Shown here piece after piece: positions 42,836 to 55,800 of a stretch of 64,000 bases of DNA. Origin of the DNA: Undaria pinnatifida (taxonomy: Eukaryota; Sar; Phaeophyceae; Laminariales; Alariaceae). A model generated the notes under the pieces. The model did not search any database and was not told the origin of the DNA. It was given only the letters and a program-made list of their open reading frames with translations. The stretch spans positions 605,501-669,500 of the forward strand of contig JABAKD010000019.1 in assembly GCA_012845835.1 (NCBI GenBank), in the 5' to 3' direction. Position 1 is the stretch's first letter; every line of letters begins with the position of its first letter. The position numbers were made by a program, and so were the translations under genes.

Positions 42836-44400
42836 AGCACGGTATAAATAAAGAGGCTTTTGTAAGCTCTTTTTTCTCTTGGGAATCGGGGTTGCCAACG
42901 ATAAATTTTAGGGTTTCCGTGCCTGTGGAAGGCTTTCTCAGCTTGTCTTCGAATGAGAGCTACATTACGTGCCGATATTTTATAGCTAGGAAGACATTAA
43001 TGTCGTCGTTGTCGTCAGATGTTACTAGCTAGCACACCAAGAGAGAGAGCGCGCGGGTGGGAGTAAAATCAACGCGATTGTCGAAAAAATACCGAAACAG
43101 AGAGGGTAAATGGTAAATTGGGATCACATGAAGGTGACACAAATGTCGAAAAAATCTTCCATTTTAAGTTTTGTAGTGTGGTGGCTTGGGACATCCTCCG
43201 GCACATCCACGGGTTTCCTACTGACGCGTAGGCTTGCATGTTGTCACTTGAACCGTAGCATGTAGACGACATGTTGCTTGAAACGTAACATGTAACCGAC
43301 ATATACCTGGGAAAGTCGCCTACTATGACTAATAATATCAGTCTGTTTTTTGTTTTGAACGGCAAAGGCTACGGGGGTGGGGGGTTGGACTTCCGTACTC
43401 AATTGGCGGTGTGCAGTGTCCGAATGGTGATGCTTCAGGTACGAATAGCAATATACTGGGCTCGAATGGTTCGGATGCCTGTCCAAAAGGCGGTACTTCT
43501 GTCCGATTGTTGACGCTCCGAGTCCGAAGGGAGAAGTTGCGCGTCTGACCGGCGATATTCCACGAACGACCAAAAGGTCGTACGTACTGCACGGTAGTTT
43601 TTCACTTTTTTTTTCAAATCGTTTTGCTCTCCAGCTCAATCCGTAAGAGATTTCACCCTCAGCGACCTTCTTGACAAGGTCATGGTCATGGTCATGGTCA
43701 TGGTCATGGTCACAGGTGCCTTCCCTTTATCCCCCGGTACTTGCCTTCATTTTTATCGCGGATAGGGTTCGGCATTCCCACTTTCAGCTTTTCATGCTCG
43801 TCGGTTTTCATCGAACTTTGCTAACTCGCTCTTTCCGCTCGTCATTCTTTTGCTAGAAAAAGTCCCTACGAGCGCTATGCACTTGGTGAGACGTGAACCT
43901 ACGACCTTTGACTTTTGTGGGGACGAGATTCACCTGCTAATAATGTACTATGACTACTACTGCTGCTACGGCTACTGCTGCTACTACTACTACTACTACT
44001 ACTACTACTCTCATCGGTGACACATTTTTGTCCTTTTTGTCACCATTAGATATTATTCCCTTTTTCAGTGACCCAGAGCCGCTCGTGCGCGTAGCTTCCT
44101 CGTTTGTGCTTTTTTTGTGTGTTTAGTGATAACAAGGACCGCCATGGAATCTTCTTGTTGAACAACAGCTACATGCTTTGCCTTGGAACCAAGAACACAC
44201 AACGGGTTTAGTTTAGGTAGGCCTCTTTTCGGAGTAGCCTCTAACGTCGGTACCTCAGTAACATACAGTAACATGGCGGTATTTGGCGGTATTCGGCGGC
44301 ATTTGGCGGTGTCGGTAGGACGCATGCTACAATAGAGGTATCAGTTTTGGTGTGACATGAATGGGTTGGTTTCTGAAATTGTTTTTGATGAAATCACGGG
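42836..44400. other. Intergenic, microsatellites only
   Basis: A GGTCAT hexamer run at 43676-43712 and a CTA/TAC run at 43950-44012. Minus-strand ORFs here have no recognisable domains. Confidence 0.4.
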
Positions 44401-44416
44401 ACTCCTTAACCCGAAA

Positions 44417-44420
44417 TCAC

Positions 44421-44454
<34 letters not shown>

Positions 44455-44592
44455 TTCAGCATCATCATCATCATCGTCATCATCATCATCATCTCATCAT
44501 CATCATCATCATCATCTTCAGCATCATCATCATCATCATCATAATCTTCAGCAGCATCATCGTCATTATCATCGTCATCGTCATCATCATAG
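44417..44592. repeat. (CAT)n microsatellite
   Basis: About 50 CAT units with CAG and CGT interruptions. His, Ser or Ile homopolymer frames are artefacts. Confidence 0.95.
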
Positions 44593-44599
44593 ATAGAGG

Positions 44600-45734
44600 A
44601 CTCTTTCTTTTTGCGTGATTCTCGTTGTCATGGGATGTTTCATCCGGTACGAAGCAGTTTTGAGTTCTCTATTAAATCAGTTTTTTGGAAGAGATCTCAA
44701 GCTCCGAAATTGAGGAACCTCGGAAAACAAAGTGGTGCACCGCCATCGCAGCACGCGTCATTGGATACATATTACAGCAGTATATATTATACTATAACAC
44801 TGTATTATAATATACCGTAGCATAGTACATACCGTAGTATTTAGTCTAGTAGTGTAGACTATGGTAGCATACCGTCGTATACAGTGTATTATAGTGTTTA
44901 GGACGCATACTACGTTAAAGGTATAGACTATGTCCCGCTTTTTCTGAATCTTTAATTGAGGAGCTCTATCTATACCGCAGCCAAGACCGACCGACTAGAC
45001 TAATCATGTTTTAATTAGACTATACTTGAAGTAGTAGGAGAGGCGTTGGCAGTAGCGCCTGATAAACAACCCCACGGCCAACAAAAACGAAACCTGCAAG
45101 CTTTCGTGTATGGTTTTCCAACCAACCATAATGAATGGATGGGTGTACCTAGTTCCCCCGCTAAGAAGCCCCGACAGGCAGGAATCGTTTGACCCAAAAG
45201 GGCTACCTCTATATATTATCGTACCACGCGTTGTACCCTCGGTGGAACGAAGTGACATGTTGAGTGAGTTAAGGGGGTGACCCCTTCTCGTGGGCTAAGC
45301 GGACACGAACACACCAACACAGCAGACAAATCAGATCCCGATTTATTTAGAATATCTGCGTCTTTTCAGGGAAACTAGATCCCTGGTCAGTAGGATCTGT
45401 ATGACCTACAGATCACGCCTGCCGCGTTAGAGCAAGACAATCTGAAATATTTAGCACATGCCTCCTTGGGTGGGTCTGCAGCACACAGATAAGATCCTGC
45501 ACATCGTATGAATACCACAACGACAGGTGGATGATCTATAAGATCTGCAGTAGATCATGAGAAAAGATGATTACAGTTCCCGTAGGTCGATACATCGACC
45601 ACACCAAGCTGCCCGGGGTCGCTGGGTCAGGCGCTGTGTCTGAACTGCCATGAAAGGACCTGCGCGACACGCGTACAGCATAATAGTAGTACTCGTATAC
45701 TGCGGCACGTTTTTCCTTTTTAATAGGCACTTAC
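44600..45734. other. Intergenic, nothing recognised
   Basis: An AT-rich ATACCGTAGTA-like stretch lies at 44770-44900. No gene is supported. Confidence 0.35.
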
Positions 45735-46065
45735 TTGACAACATTGCACACCTCCGACGGATAGATCATACAGATCACACATATCATATTATAAAAATTA
45801 AACTACACTCCAGCTGTGTATAGATCATATAGACCATCTACGGTAGCTCCTGTATCTACCGCTTGGCGATACTGTGCAGGATCTGTAAAATATATGTATA
45901 GTCTATAACAGTACAGATCAACGGAGGAAACATGTGCTAGATCATACAGATCGTACGGCTCCCACCGGGCAACATGACGGAGATCACACAGAGATCTTCC
46001 CTGATTTATGTAGATCATCAAGTGGGGATACATCATCGATGATCTGTCCCACGTGTGAAATATTT
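45735..46065. repeat. Dispersed repeat, second copy of 37545-37870
   Basis: Shares CATTGCACACCTCCGAC, GATCATACAGATC, TGCAGGATCTGTA, ACATGTGCTAGATCATACAG, CGGCTCCCACC and AAGTGGGGATA in the same order and orientation. Confidence 0.75.
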
Positions 46066-46795
46066 TGCGCTTCTGTGCATGGATCGGACAGGGTTGTTAG
46101 CAGAGAGGTAGGGGTAGGAATAGTCCCTGCAAAGGCACTACGCGAAGAAAAGGCTCTCCAGACCTGCCAAAAATTATAATCCATACAAACATCGGACAGA
46201 TCTTCCACGGCTTTTTCTTCTCAAGGCCCAAAGAGGAACACAGTCCACACCTTCAATTTGCTTGCTTTTTTTGTTCATGTTACACGTCACATGTTCCATA
46301 ACCACTTCCCCCGTCGCTAAGCGCCGCGCATGACCTCGCAACACACCGCCTCGTCAAAAAGAAAGGAGCACTCGCAAGTCCCATCAGAGGGAGCGAAAAT
46401 GGCATTTGCCAAGCGCGTGAATTTCACGCGCCCTTAAAATCTCCATCTTCGCAGCCAGTACTGCTAGTGCTATTGCAACAACTACTACTCCTGCGGCCAC
46501 TGTTTCTGCAACTATTGTTGCTGCGGCTGCCGTTCACGGGACTCTGCCGCCTTTACCTACTCTGAAACTTGAAGTTCGCGGTCAGCCCTTACAAATATAT
46601 TGAAGAGAAAAAAAAAAGGCTTGACATTTGCACGAAGCACAAGGAAAGCGTTCTTGATTATTTTTCACCCGAAGTTAGTGTGGCACTTCGGGCTGTCGTT
46701 AGTGCGGGGTGCGTCAGGATGTACACTTAAAAAACGAACAAGTACAAATAAAAAACTTATCGTTTGGGCCGGGATTCGAAGCCCGACCATCCCTT
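46066..46795. other. Intergenic, nothing recognised
   Basis: No coding signal. GCAAATTCACGCG-like short inverted matches near 46400-46430 were not pursued. Confidence 0.3.
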
Positions 46796-46804
46796 TTGGT
46801 TTTT

Positions 46805-46880
46805 GCTGGGATTCGAACCCCCGAACGACCCCCTGCAGGGACTACAAGAGCAGTCTACAAGTTAGACTCCCAGCCCCGCA
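46805..46880 (-). repeat. tRNA-like sequence (SINE or pseudo-tRNA), copy 1
   Basis: The minus strand starts GCGGGGCTGGGAGTCTAACT and ends with a perfect B box GGTTCGAATCC. It shares its 5' arm with 47183-47265. The 3' acceptor arm does not pair with the 5' end, so it is not a functional tRNA gene. Confidence 0.5.
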
Positions 46881-47081
46881 AAATACAGCACAGGTCCCGC
46901 TCTATAGCGCCAGAAATACCCGCACCATAGCGGCAACCGGCTCTGTCACACTGTCAGTACTGCTTGTTCCCATTCGTCCCAAACGGTCTCACAGGCACTG
47001 TAGAGGGCAACCGGCACTACTCAACCTGCACTATAGAGGGACCACTATCGTATGCGGGTAGGAGTAGGGTGGATGATGGCG

Positions 47082-47147
47082 TCACTTCATCTTGCTGCCT
47101 GACGTGCGCTTGGTTCGCTGCTGCTTCACGTGCTTCCTGATCTTCAG
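47082..47147 (-). pseudogene. Duplicate of the RIO1 terminal exon
   Basis: The minus strand reads IRKHVKQQRTKRTSGSKMK then TGA, nearly the same as [19 protein letters not shown]-stop of the real last exon at 47396-47289. An AG (CTGAAG|ATC) precedes it in phase 0, so use as an alternative terminal exon is possible, but the upstream half of the exon is missing. Confidence 0.75.
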
Positions 47148-47182
47148 GGCAAACTGACAAACAAAACGCCTTTCTGGTTTTC

Positions 47183-47265
47183 ATCGAGGTTTGAACCCCA
47201 AATTCCCCCCTCCCCGCCTCAGCAAGGGCTGCGGCAGTCTACCAGATAGTCCACCAGCCCCGCAG
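47183..47265 (-). repeat. tRNA-like sequence, copy 2
   Basis: Minus strand GCGGGGCTGGTGGACTATCT (A-box-like TGGACTATCTGG) to GGTTCAAACC (B-box consensus). It lies between the RIO1 last exon and its duplicate, so exon plus tRNA-like unit were duplicated together. Confidence 0.5.
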
Positions 47266-47288
47266 CGTACACGAGGTGGGTGATGGCA

Positions 47289-50200
47289 TCACTTCTTCTT
47301 GCTTCCCGAAGTGTGCTTGATTCGCTGCTGCTTCACGTGCTTCTTGATCTTCGTCTTTCGACGCTCTTTCTGAGCCTCCTTGGTGGCCTTCTTCGCCTAG
47401 GAAGTGAGTTACAGTCAGCAACGTGATTAGAACAGCAATCAGCAATACTAACAACAGCAAACACAATCATAGTCAACGCTAGCTCCTTCTGTGTCTCAGA
47501 GCTGTAGAGAAAATGAGGCGGTATGGCTACTTTCTCGGGTGAGGAGCCTCGTCAGTCAGAAAAAGTTCAAGTCGACAATACCCCGTTTACCCTGCCCTCC
47601 ACCCTACCCTCTACCATCTACCCTACCCTCTACCCTATCGAACTCTCCACCCTACTCTCTGCCCTACCATCTATCCTACCCCCTACCCGCTACTCTATAC
47701 TCTTTTCTCTACAGAACCCCCTACCCTACCCTCTACTCTCTACATTACCCTATCCTCCACCCAGTACCCTACCTTCTACCATGCACCCTACCTTCTACCC
47801 TACCTTCTACCCTCTACCGTACCCCCTGCCCTACCCTCCACCTGGCATGCCTTACCTCCCGCTTCTCGGCCTTCGCAAACGCGCGCTCCTCCTCCGCCTG
47901 GGGCGGCGGCAGCCTCCTCCCGTGCATCCCATCTTTCCGAAGCCTCTCCCTCCGTTCCGCCCACCCCCTCCTCGTGTGTCCCTCCCGTTCATCGCTGTCA
48001 TCCCCGCTGTCCGAATAATCAGACTCACAGCCGCTAACCCCACTACTAGCGCTACCGCTGTCACTACCCCCACCATCTCGATTAACGCCACCACCTTCCA
48101 ATTCACGCTCACCACCACCACGACCACCCGCAACTACCTCGCCTCCCCCCCCCCCTCCCCCCCTCCCCCTCCCCCCCCTCTTCCCCATTTTTGACAGCCG
48201 CGGGTAAGCTTCTCCCGTCCGGACCCGATCGCGCTGGCTCGCTTTGATCTAACCAATGCACTGACGCGCTTGCAGCGGCGGTGGACGAAGACGAGGCGCC
48301 ATTACGCACGGGGTTCGATTTTGTACCAATAGCGGCGGTTTCACCTCCGTTGGAAGTATCACCCCTCGTGGAATTGAAACACTCCATGGAACTATCACCC
48401 CCCGTGGAAGCATCAGCCTCCGTGGAATTATCACCCCCGGTGGAAATACCACCCCCGATGGAAGAGGGGCGGTCTTTCTTGAGCGATTTGCCGCCCTTGC
48501 CGGCGTTATCACCCCCGGTGGAAGAGGGGGTGGAAGAGGGGGGGTCTACCTTGAGCATGTGGCTCACGGCAATGGCGTACGCGGTTCCGGTCCCCCCTCT
48601 GCTTTGCTCCTCCTTGATTCGGCGCTGTCTTTCCTCCACATTGTCCACCTTAGAGCAAGAACGAGATGGTTTCATGATTTATGCGAAAAAAAAATCAGAA
48701 GAAAGAGGGGGTGGGGTCGTTACGGGGGCCGCCTTTACCACACCGCACACCGCCCAAGTACAATTTAAGAGAAGTAATGGATCTGGGGCGATTTGGTGTG
48801 GCCCAGGACTGTTCCATGTTTTGGGCGCAAAGAAGCAGGGGGAACAACGGAGTGGAGCCGTCACGGGAGCCACTTGCACCATATCGTTGAATTATTGACT
48901 AGGATAAACCATGATAAACTACTTTATTTGTGGCGCAATAACCTACATAAAAGTAGAAGAACGCATTCGCAGTAGAGCATGAATACCTCGTGGAGACTTC
49001 TCGGGATGTAGGAGCTCATAAAAACGGCCTCCTGGATCTCCAGCTCCGCCGCGAGCTTGCCCCCGTCCCCGGTTCCGTTGGCGTACTCCTCCTCCAGGGC
49101 CTCCGCCTCATCGAACTCCTTCTCCAGCAAATCCTGTCAAGCACCGCGCAAGAGAAGGGAGAGAAGGGGAGGTAAGAGTAAACTATGAAAACAAAGGAGG
49201 GGCGGGATCGGCCAACTAGAAATGTATATCGATTTAGCTAACCCCAGTCGTGGTCCTCCTCCAACGCCTCCGCCTCATCGAACCCCTCCTCCAGCAAATC
49301 CTGTTGTGCACCGCACAAGAGCACGGTAAGGCCGAAAAACTATAATTTCCTTCGGGATTCGAGAAGCAAAAACGTGGCGAAAAAAAGGACGATTACAGCC
49401 TCGGCCGTTGCCCAACACACCAAGCGACTACAAACGTTAACCTTGCTAGGAATTGACAGGGATACAGAGCAAACACAAAACGGCTACAGTATTTAAAAAG
49501 CAACATCGGTAATTGTCTGAGTCGCAGTTAAAATGTCTAGGTACATGCAAAAACATATCTTGTCGACAATGCTTCGGCACGGTATGGTGTGGTATTTTAT
49601 GTTATGTTAGGTTATTTATTTTATGTTATGTTATGTTATGTTATGTTATGTTATGTTATGTTATGTTATGTTATGTTGTGTTATGTTAGGTTATGTTACG
49701 TTATGTTATGTTATGTTATGTTACGGTATTGTATGGTATGGTATGGTATGGTATGGTATGGTATGGTATGGTATAATATGGTATGGTATGGGATGGTATG
49801 GTATGGTATGATGTGGTGTCGTATAGTATGATATGGCACGGTATGGTAATATGTTATGGCATGGTAAGCGACGGTAGCAACGGCAGCGGCGACTAGCACT
49901 CGCACCTTTCCTGGTTTTTCCCCGACAATACGGCACAACATGGTAGGTAAGGTATCGCATGGTATGGTGTACGGTATGGTATGGTATGGCATGGTATGGT
50001 ATGGCATGGTAAGGCATGGCATGGACCAAACCCACAGTAGGGGGGGTCACCTTTATTCCAGGCCCTGTTTGTCACTCACTCACGATAGCACCCTCGTTGG
50101 ATTGCTTCCTTCGCTGCACCAACAACCTATGTTTACGTCCGTTTTTGAGCGAGTTGTATACCGGTACATATACCAGGGGGGCTTCGCCGCGGCGGGCTGA

Positions 50201-52778
50201 CGCCCGCCTGCGGCTCCGCGCATGCCCGCAAGACAGATTGTAAACGAAACGGAGAGGGGCCGTAGAAGCGACTAGTTACTGTCAAGGAGTATGGTGCGGT
50301 CCTAATTCAGTTCATCGTATACTGGTAGCAAGTATGAGGTGGAGCAAGTGTGGATGGGGTTTGCATATATTGAAGGGAGAAAGCAATGGCACGGTCGGGA
50401 AGACGAGAAATCCATGATGATCGTATCACATGCCAGGTACATTCGAGTACGGGTAGTACATGGCAGGATTACTACAACAGCAGCAGCAGAAGCAGCAGTA
50501 ATCGCCAAACCATCTCGTACCTCAAAGGTACTGCTGCCGTATCATCATTTTAGCAGTCCAACCATATGAACCTGGACCTCTCTCCCCTCTTTTATGTATG
50601 CGAGTACTGCTATGTATTGGCCACAAGACTGTCATGAATCACGAGGCTTGCAACGTTGAATTTAGACCGCTCAACTGTAGGAACTCAGTATCGACTGCTC
50701 AACTGGTCGAACTCACAGCTGACGTATTAGAAACATTTTTGTCAACAAAACGAGCACAGACACCCTGCCAGTCGGCAGCCCGGGCACAGTGCAAGCACGC
50801 CCGAGGCCTCTTCCGACAAAGTCGGGGTCGGGGAGCAAGATGAGGGAGTTTCGGACCGAGGGGTGATCCTCGTCGCAAGCTAGCACAGCAAAAGCTCAAA
50901 AATACGTCTAATAAAAGCTGAGGAGCCTTCTCCGAGCAGCAGCTCGCAATTTTGTACACGTATTTATACAGCAGTAACCTGCCCTCTCACAAGAAACATG
51001 CAGTCGGGCTCAGGCTGACTTTCTCGTACTGGGCGCGCGCGAAACCGCCCTTTCTTGGGTTGCCCATTCTCATTTTGGTCCCCGAGAAAATGCTTTCCTA
51101 ATAGTGCACACGCAGCTTCCGTGCGCACGACTACTGACTGTATATTTTTGTCCTTCCATGTACTCGATGTATTAAGAGTATCACAGCGCTCGCCTCCAGT
51201 TCAGCCAACAACAGATTATACTCCAGGGGAAGGGGTCAACTTTATCAACACTCAGGGTGTGACTACAGCAGTAGGCTATTAATAGGCTATCTACTCCAGG
51301 GGAAGGGGTCAACTTTCTTAACACTCAGGGTGTGACTACAGCAGAAGGCTATTAATAGGCTATTAATAGGCTCACAGCTGTCTTCATTCTTTCATTTTTT
51401 CAGGCTGAGTTTCTTGTCGGTTACCTGGCATTTTCTTATGGGCAGTCGGTACTCTACAGAGCCATTCGCGCGGGAGGCCTAACCTCGGAAGCGAAAAAAG
51501 GGGGGGGGGGGAGGGATACCCCTAGCTAGTCCCCCCTATCGACGCGACGACAACGGCCGACCCGCACCCCACCTTCAATCGGGCTTCCTGGTCCTCTTCC
51601 TTCAAGTCGGCATCGATGACGAAGTCGAACAGCGAACGCGCCACGGCCGGCTGCGCGCCCTTCTTCCTGAAGTACGATGTTACGTTTCGGCAGTCCATTC
51701 GGAGGAAGTCCATCGACCGCGGGTGGTCGTTTTCCATCGACTGCTTGGTAGGGGGGGGGGTGAAAAAGGCGGCAGCATTAATTTATGGAGTGGTAATTGA
51801 ACCAACTGACTGGACCAATGCATATACGGGAAAACGATAGGCAGCGGCGTAGATAATGCGAGGGACCACTGGATCGACGAGGAAACGATAGCAAGCGGCG
51901 AAATTTCACAAAACTGGACCAGATGTTAGACGGGACAACGATATACAGTGGCGTAATTCATGACAGTGGTCCAATGGATCAATGGGAAAGTGATAGCAAT
52001 CGTCGTAAGTAATGGCATCGGTTCAACGGACCGACAGAGAGACGACAGCAAGCGGGGTAATTACGTGACAATGGACCAATGAATGAGCGAGAAAACGGCC
52101 GACACTCAGATTGGGTGAAGAAATCATCAATGGGTGATTGTTGAGGAAGGTTAACGCTGTGATCAGCCCGCGGGATAATTTTTCGGCCGTTCGCAACCGT
52201 TCGCGAAATGGCGGTGTTTTCATCGCTTAGTTGCTCCCGGTCCGTTTTTACGATCTTTACGAAACACATGGACGTCAATAATAACGCTAGAGGCCAATAG
52301 ATGAGTGGATTGATGGGTGGATGGATGGATGGATGGATGGATGGATGGATGGATGGATGGATGGATGGATGGATGGATGGATGGATGGATGGATGGATGG
52401 ATGGATGGATGGATGGATGGATGGATTGATGGATGGATGGATGGATGGATGGATGGATGGATGGATGGATGGGTGGATGGATGGATGAATGGACGGATGA
52501 ATGGACGGATTAATGGCTGGATGGATGGATGGATGGATGGATGGGTGCATGGATGGATGGATGGATTAATGGGCGGATGGGTGGATGGAATATCGCATGG
52601 ATAGGTGATAGGTGGATGAAAGGATCGAATGAAACTTCACTTGCCTGTGAGACGTCGATGAAGATAAGAACGCCTTCCATGTAGAGGAGGTTGTACTCGC
52701 TCAAGTCTCCGTGCACCAGGCGGCATTTGTGGTACATGTTGCGCATGCCCACAACGCACTGGATGTACGCGTCCTGCC

Positions 52779-52817
<39 letters not shown>

Positions 52818-55800
52818 CGCGCAACCCGGCAGTTGACATCAAATTTCCTCCAACCTCCACTCATTTTGCCGACCCACTTAACCATGGAGTGTAGTGTACC
52901 AGGTAGGTAGAAGCGTGCCGTCGGCAGTGGTGTATCGTTCGCATTAGTGTATTGCACGCGTAGAAGTGTGAGTGTGTTGTGGAGGGAGGGAGAGAGATAT
53001 CGCGCAACCCGGCAGCGCAGCGTTAACATCAATATTGCTCCCACCCACCACTATTGCGGGTCATCAACCCACCTGATCCTTTCACCGCTGCAAAGTGAAT
53101 CTCACACAAGTTCCAAATGTTGTTTCCCAAAAAAAAGGGTGCGGGCACGTGCTACTAATAGTGATGTAGAGGTGCACCAACCATTGATTTCCCCCTGCAA
53201 AGTTATTGGTTTGATAAAATACTTCAATGTCATGTTATGTAGGGTTTGTGGGTTCCGGGTAAGGGTATGGGAGTCTTACATAACTTCCAGAAGTTTCGGG
53301 TAAGGGTATGGAAGTGTTACAGAACTTCCAGAACTTCTGGGTATTGTGGCACAGGAATACATAACTCACAGAAGTTTCGGGCGTGTACAGAACCCGCTGT
53401 ACCTGTACCCCGGGTATTGTGGCACTGGTCGCACAGAACTCACAGAAGTTCCGGGTACGGGTATGAAAGTCTTACAGAAGTTCCAGAAGTTCCGGGTACG
53501 GGTGTGAAAGCTTTACAGACTTTCCAGAAGTCCAGGCATTGTGGCACGGGCGTACAGAACTTACAGAAGTTCCGGGCAGGTAGAGAAATGCTGTACCCGT
53601 ACCCCGGGTCCTTGTGGCACCGGTGTACAGAACCTACATAAGTTCGGGGTACGGGTATGCGTGTCCTACAGAAACATACAGGGGTTCTTTGTAGGGTAAT
53701 ACCGTAATTGTGCGAGTCGTCGCACCCCCGTGCGATCGATTTTTAAATGATTCCTAACTTTGATTTTTATCGCACAGGAGTGCGATAACTTCGGCATGTG
53801 CGATGACGCCGGCCCCTGTGCGGAAAATTAATTAAATATTTGATTTCCCGTTCTGACGCACACCCCTGTGCGGTAACTCCGACATGTGCGACTCTGAACA
53901 AATCACACACCTTACCATGCTGTGATGTGAACGCACACTCCTATGCGGTAACTCCGACATGTGCGATTCCGAGCAAATCAAACACCCTGCCGTGCTGTGA
54001 TGTGAACGCACACCCCTGTGCGGCCGACATGTATGTGCGATACGGAGGAAACCACACCCCCCACTGCTGTACTGGTGGCGCACCTTTTGAACGTCCTCCC
54101 TGTGCGATACCTAACTCTACCATGTGCTACACGGAACACACCCCTAGGGTGGAAACTGATAGGCACTGCTGCCTGTGTGCCTGCCTTCCTGCGGTTCGTC
54201 CGTACCGCGCCCAGAACACACACAGCACAAAAACACAAAAAACCCAACTGAGTTGTCGGCTGCCGTCGTTCCGTTGCATGAGGTACAGCAGTACTAGGTA
54301 GGTCAGCACCGCATCGTGGCAGGGCCGGTGGTGCTTTTTTTTTTTTTTCTTGGTGCGGTCGCCGAATAAAAAATAACAAAAGCGAGAGTTTTTTTTATGT
54401 ATGTATGATATGCACCTGCTACAAACAGCGGTGAGCTCCGGTTACAAACCGCTAGAAAAAAGGATTGTGGCACAATTTTCATCCTGAGGCCACACGCCAC
54501 AGCATGCAACCTCACGCTCGAAGGTGGCACCAATATCGGAGTGATCGCACCCCTCTGCGATGACTCCGACCCCTGTGCGGAAAATGAATTAAATGATTCC
54601 CAACTTGAAAAATTAACGCACAGGGGTGCGATGACTCCGGCATGTGCGATGACTCCGGCCTGTGCGATGACTCGCACAATTATGGTACCCAGGGTAAATA
54701 CCCCAGGTATGGTTCTGTGCATGCCTTACGGACAGAACGCCAATACAAAGTTCGCGTACGGGTATGAATGTCGTACAGACTCACAGACGTTCCGGGTACG
54801 GGTAGGGTCGTACGGAACTCACAGAAGGTTCGGGTACGGGTAACACCCCGGTAAAAACCCGCCTCGAAGGGGCGAAAAAACAACAAATTGACAGGTAAAA
54901 AAAAACGCAGTTGTCAACGCATTTCCAAATTATACTGCGATTGGCACGCTGCATGCACACTGATACACTTATGAGAAAATATCACGAACACACTGGCAAC
55001 ATATACGTATCATTGTATGTACATAAGATTGCCCGTTTTTGTTGTTCGTGCTTCGTTCACAAACAAACCCGCTTGTGTTGTTGGCGGTGTGTTCCACATA
55101 TTTCACAATAAAACCTTTCCAACTTCCTGGGAAACGACTTCCTCCGCGGTCACGGGATTACCTCCAAAATAATCGTACTGTTGCACAAGAACAAACCTTT
55201 GCAACAAAACTAATACTCGTACGACTCGTACTGCATAGTGAATACATAAATAGAGTATGTATTGATATGGCAAGCCCGGAAATCCTTCCAACCGAGAGAA
55301 AAACAAGGAAAAGACAAATCGCTGCCGATCACAACAACTACAATTCACACAATAAAATGTAATAATTACAATTATCTAATAAAAATAAATACGGAGACGT
55401 CCACCGGGCTTCAACCATTATACAAAGATTCCCACCGGGTATACACGGCACATACCACATACGCTTTGGTTCCATCTAGAGAGCTGGAAAGCGTATACAT
55501 TCATACGTCAGACGAGTTTTTGAGGGGGTTTGGTTCTGTGTAATTACGTGTCGGGGTGTGGCGTAAGCGTGGCGGACGAGGCATGACGTCAGAATGCATA
55601 ACACGAGACATCAAGTCAGAATGCATTCGACTCAAATTTGTACCGGCCACTTCGGGTATTGTTACAAACGTATACCCGTACCAAACGAGTTTTTGAGGGG
55701 GTTTGGTTCTGTGTAATTACGTGCCGGGGTGTGGCGTAAGCGTGGCGGACGAGGCATGACGTCAGAATGCATAACACAAGACATCAAGTCAGAATGCATT

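Noticed and set aside
44357-44618. His-rich or Ser-rich protein
   Set aside because: Encoded by a CAT microsatellite in every frame.
46805-47265. Functional tRNA genes on the minus strand
   Set aside because: A and B boxes are good, but the acceptor arms do not pair and no proper anticodon arm could be drawn; tRNA-derived repeats fit better.
49589-50050. ORFs with Tyr-His-Thr-Ile or Met-Leu-Cys-Tyr repeats
   Set aside because: Pentamer microsatellites inside a RIO1 intron.
52287-52604. Met-Asp-Gly-Trp and His-Pro-Ser-Ile repeat ORFs
   Set aside because: Tetranucleotide satellite inside a RIO1 intron.
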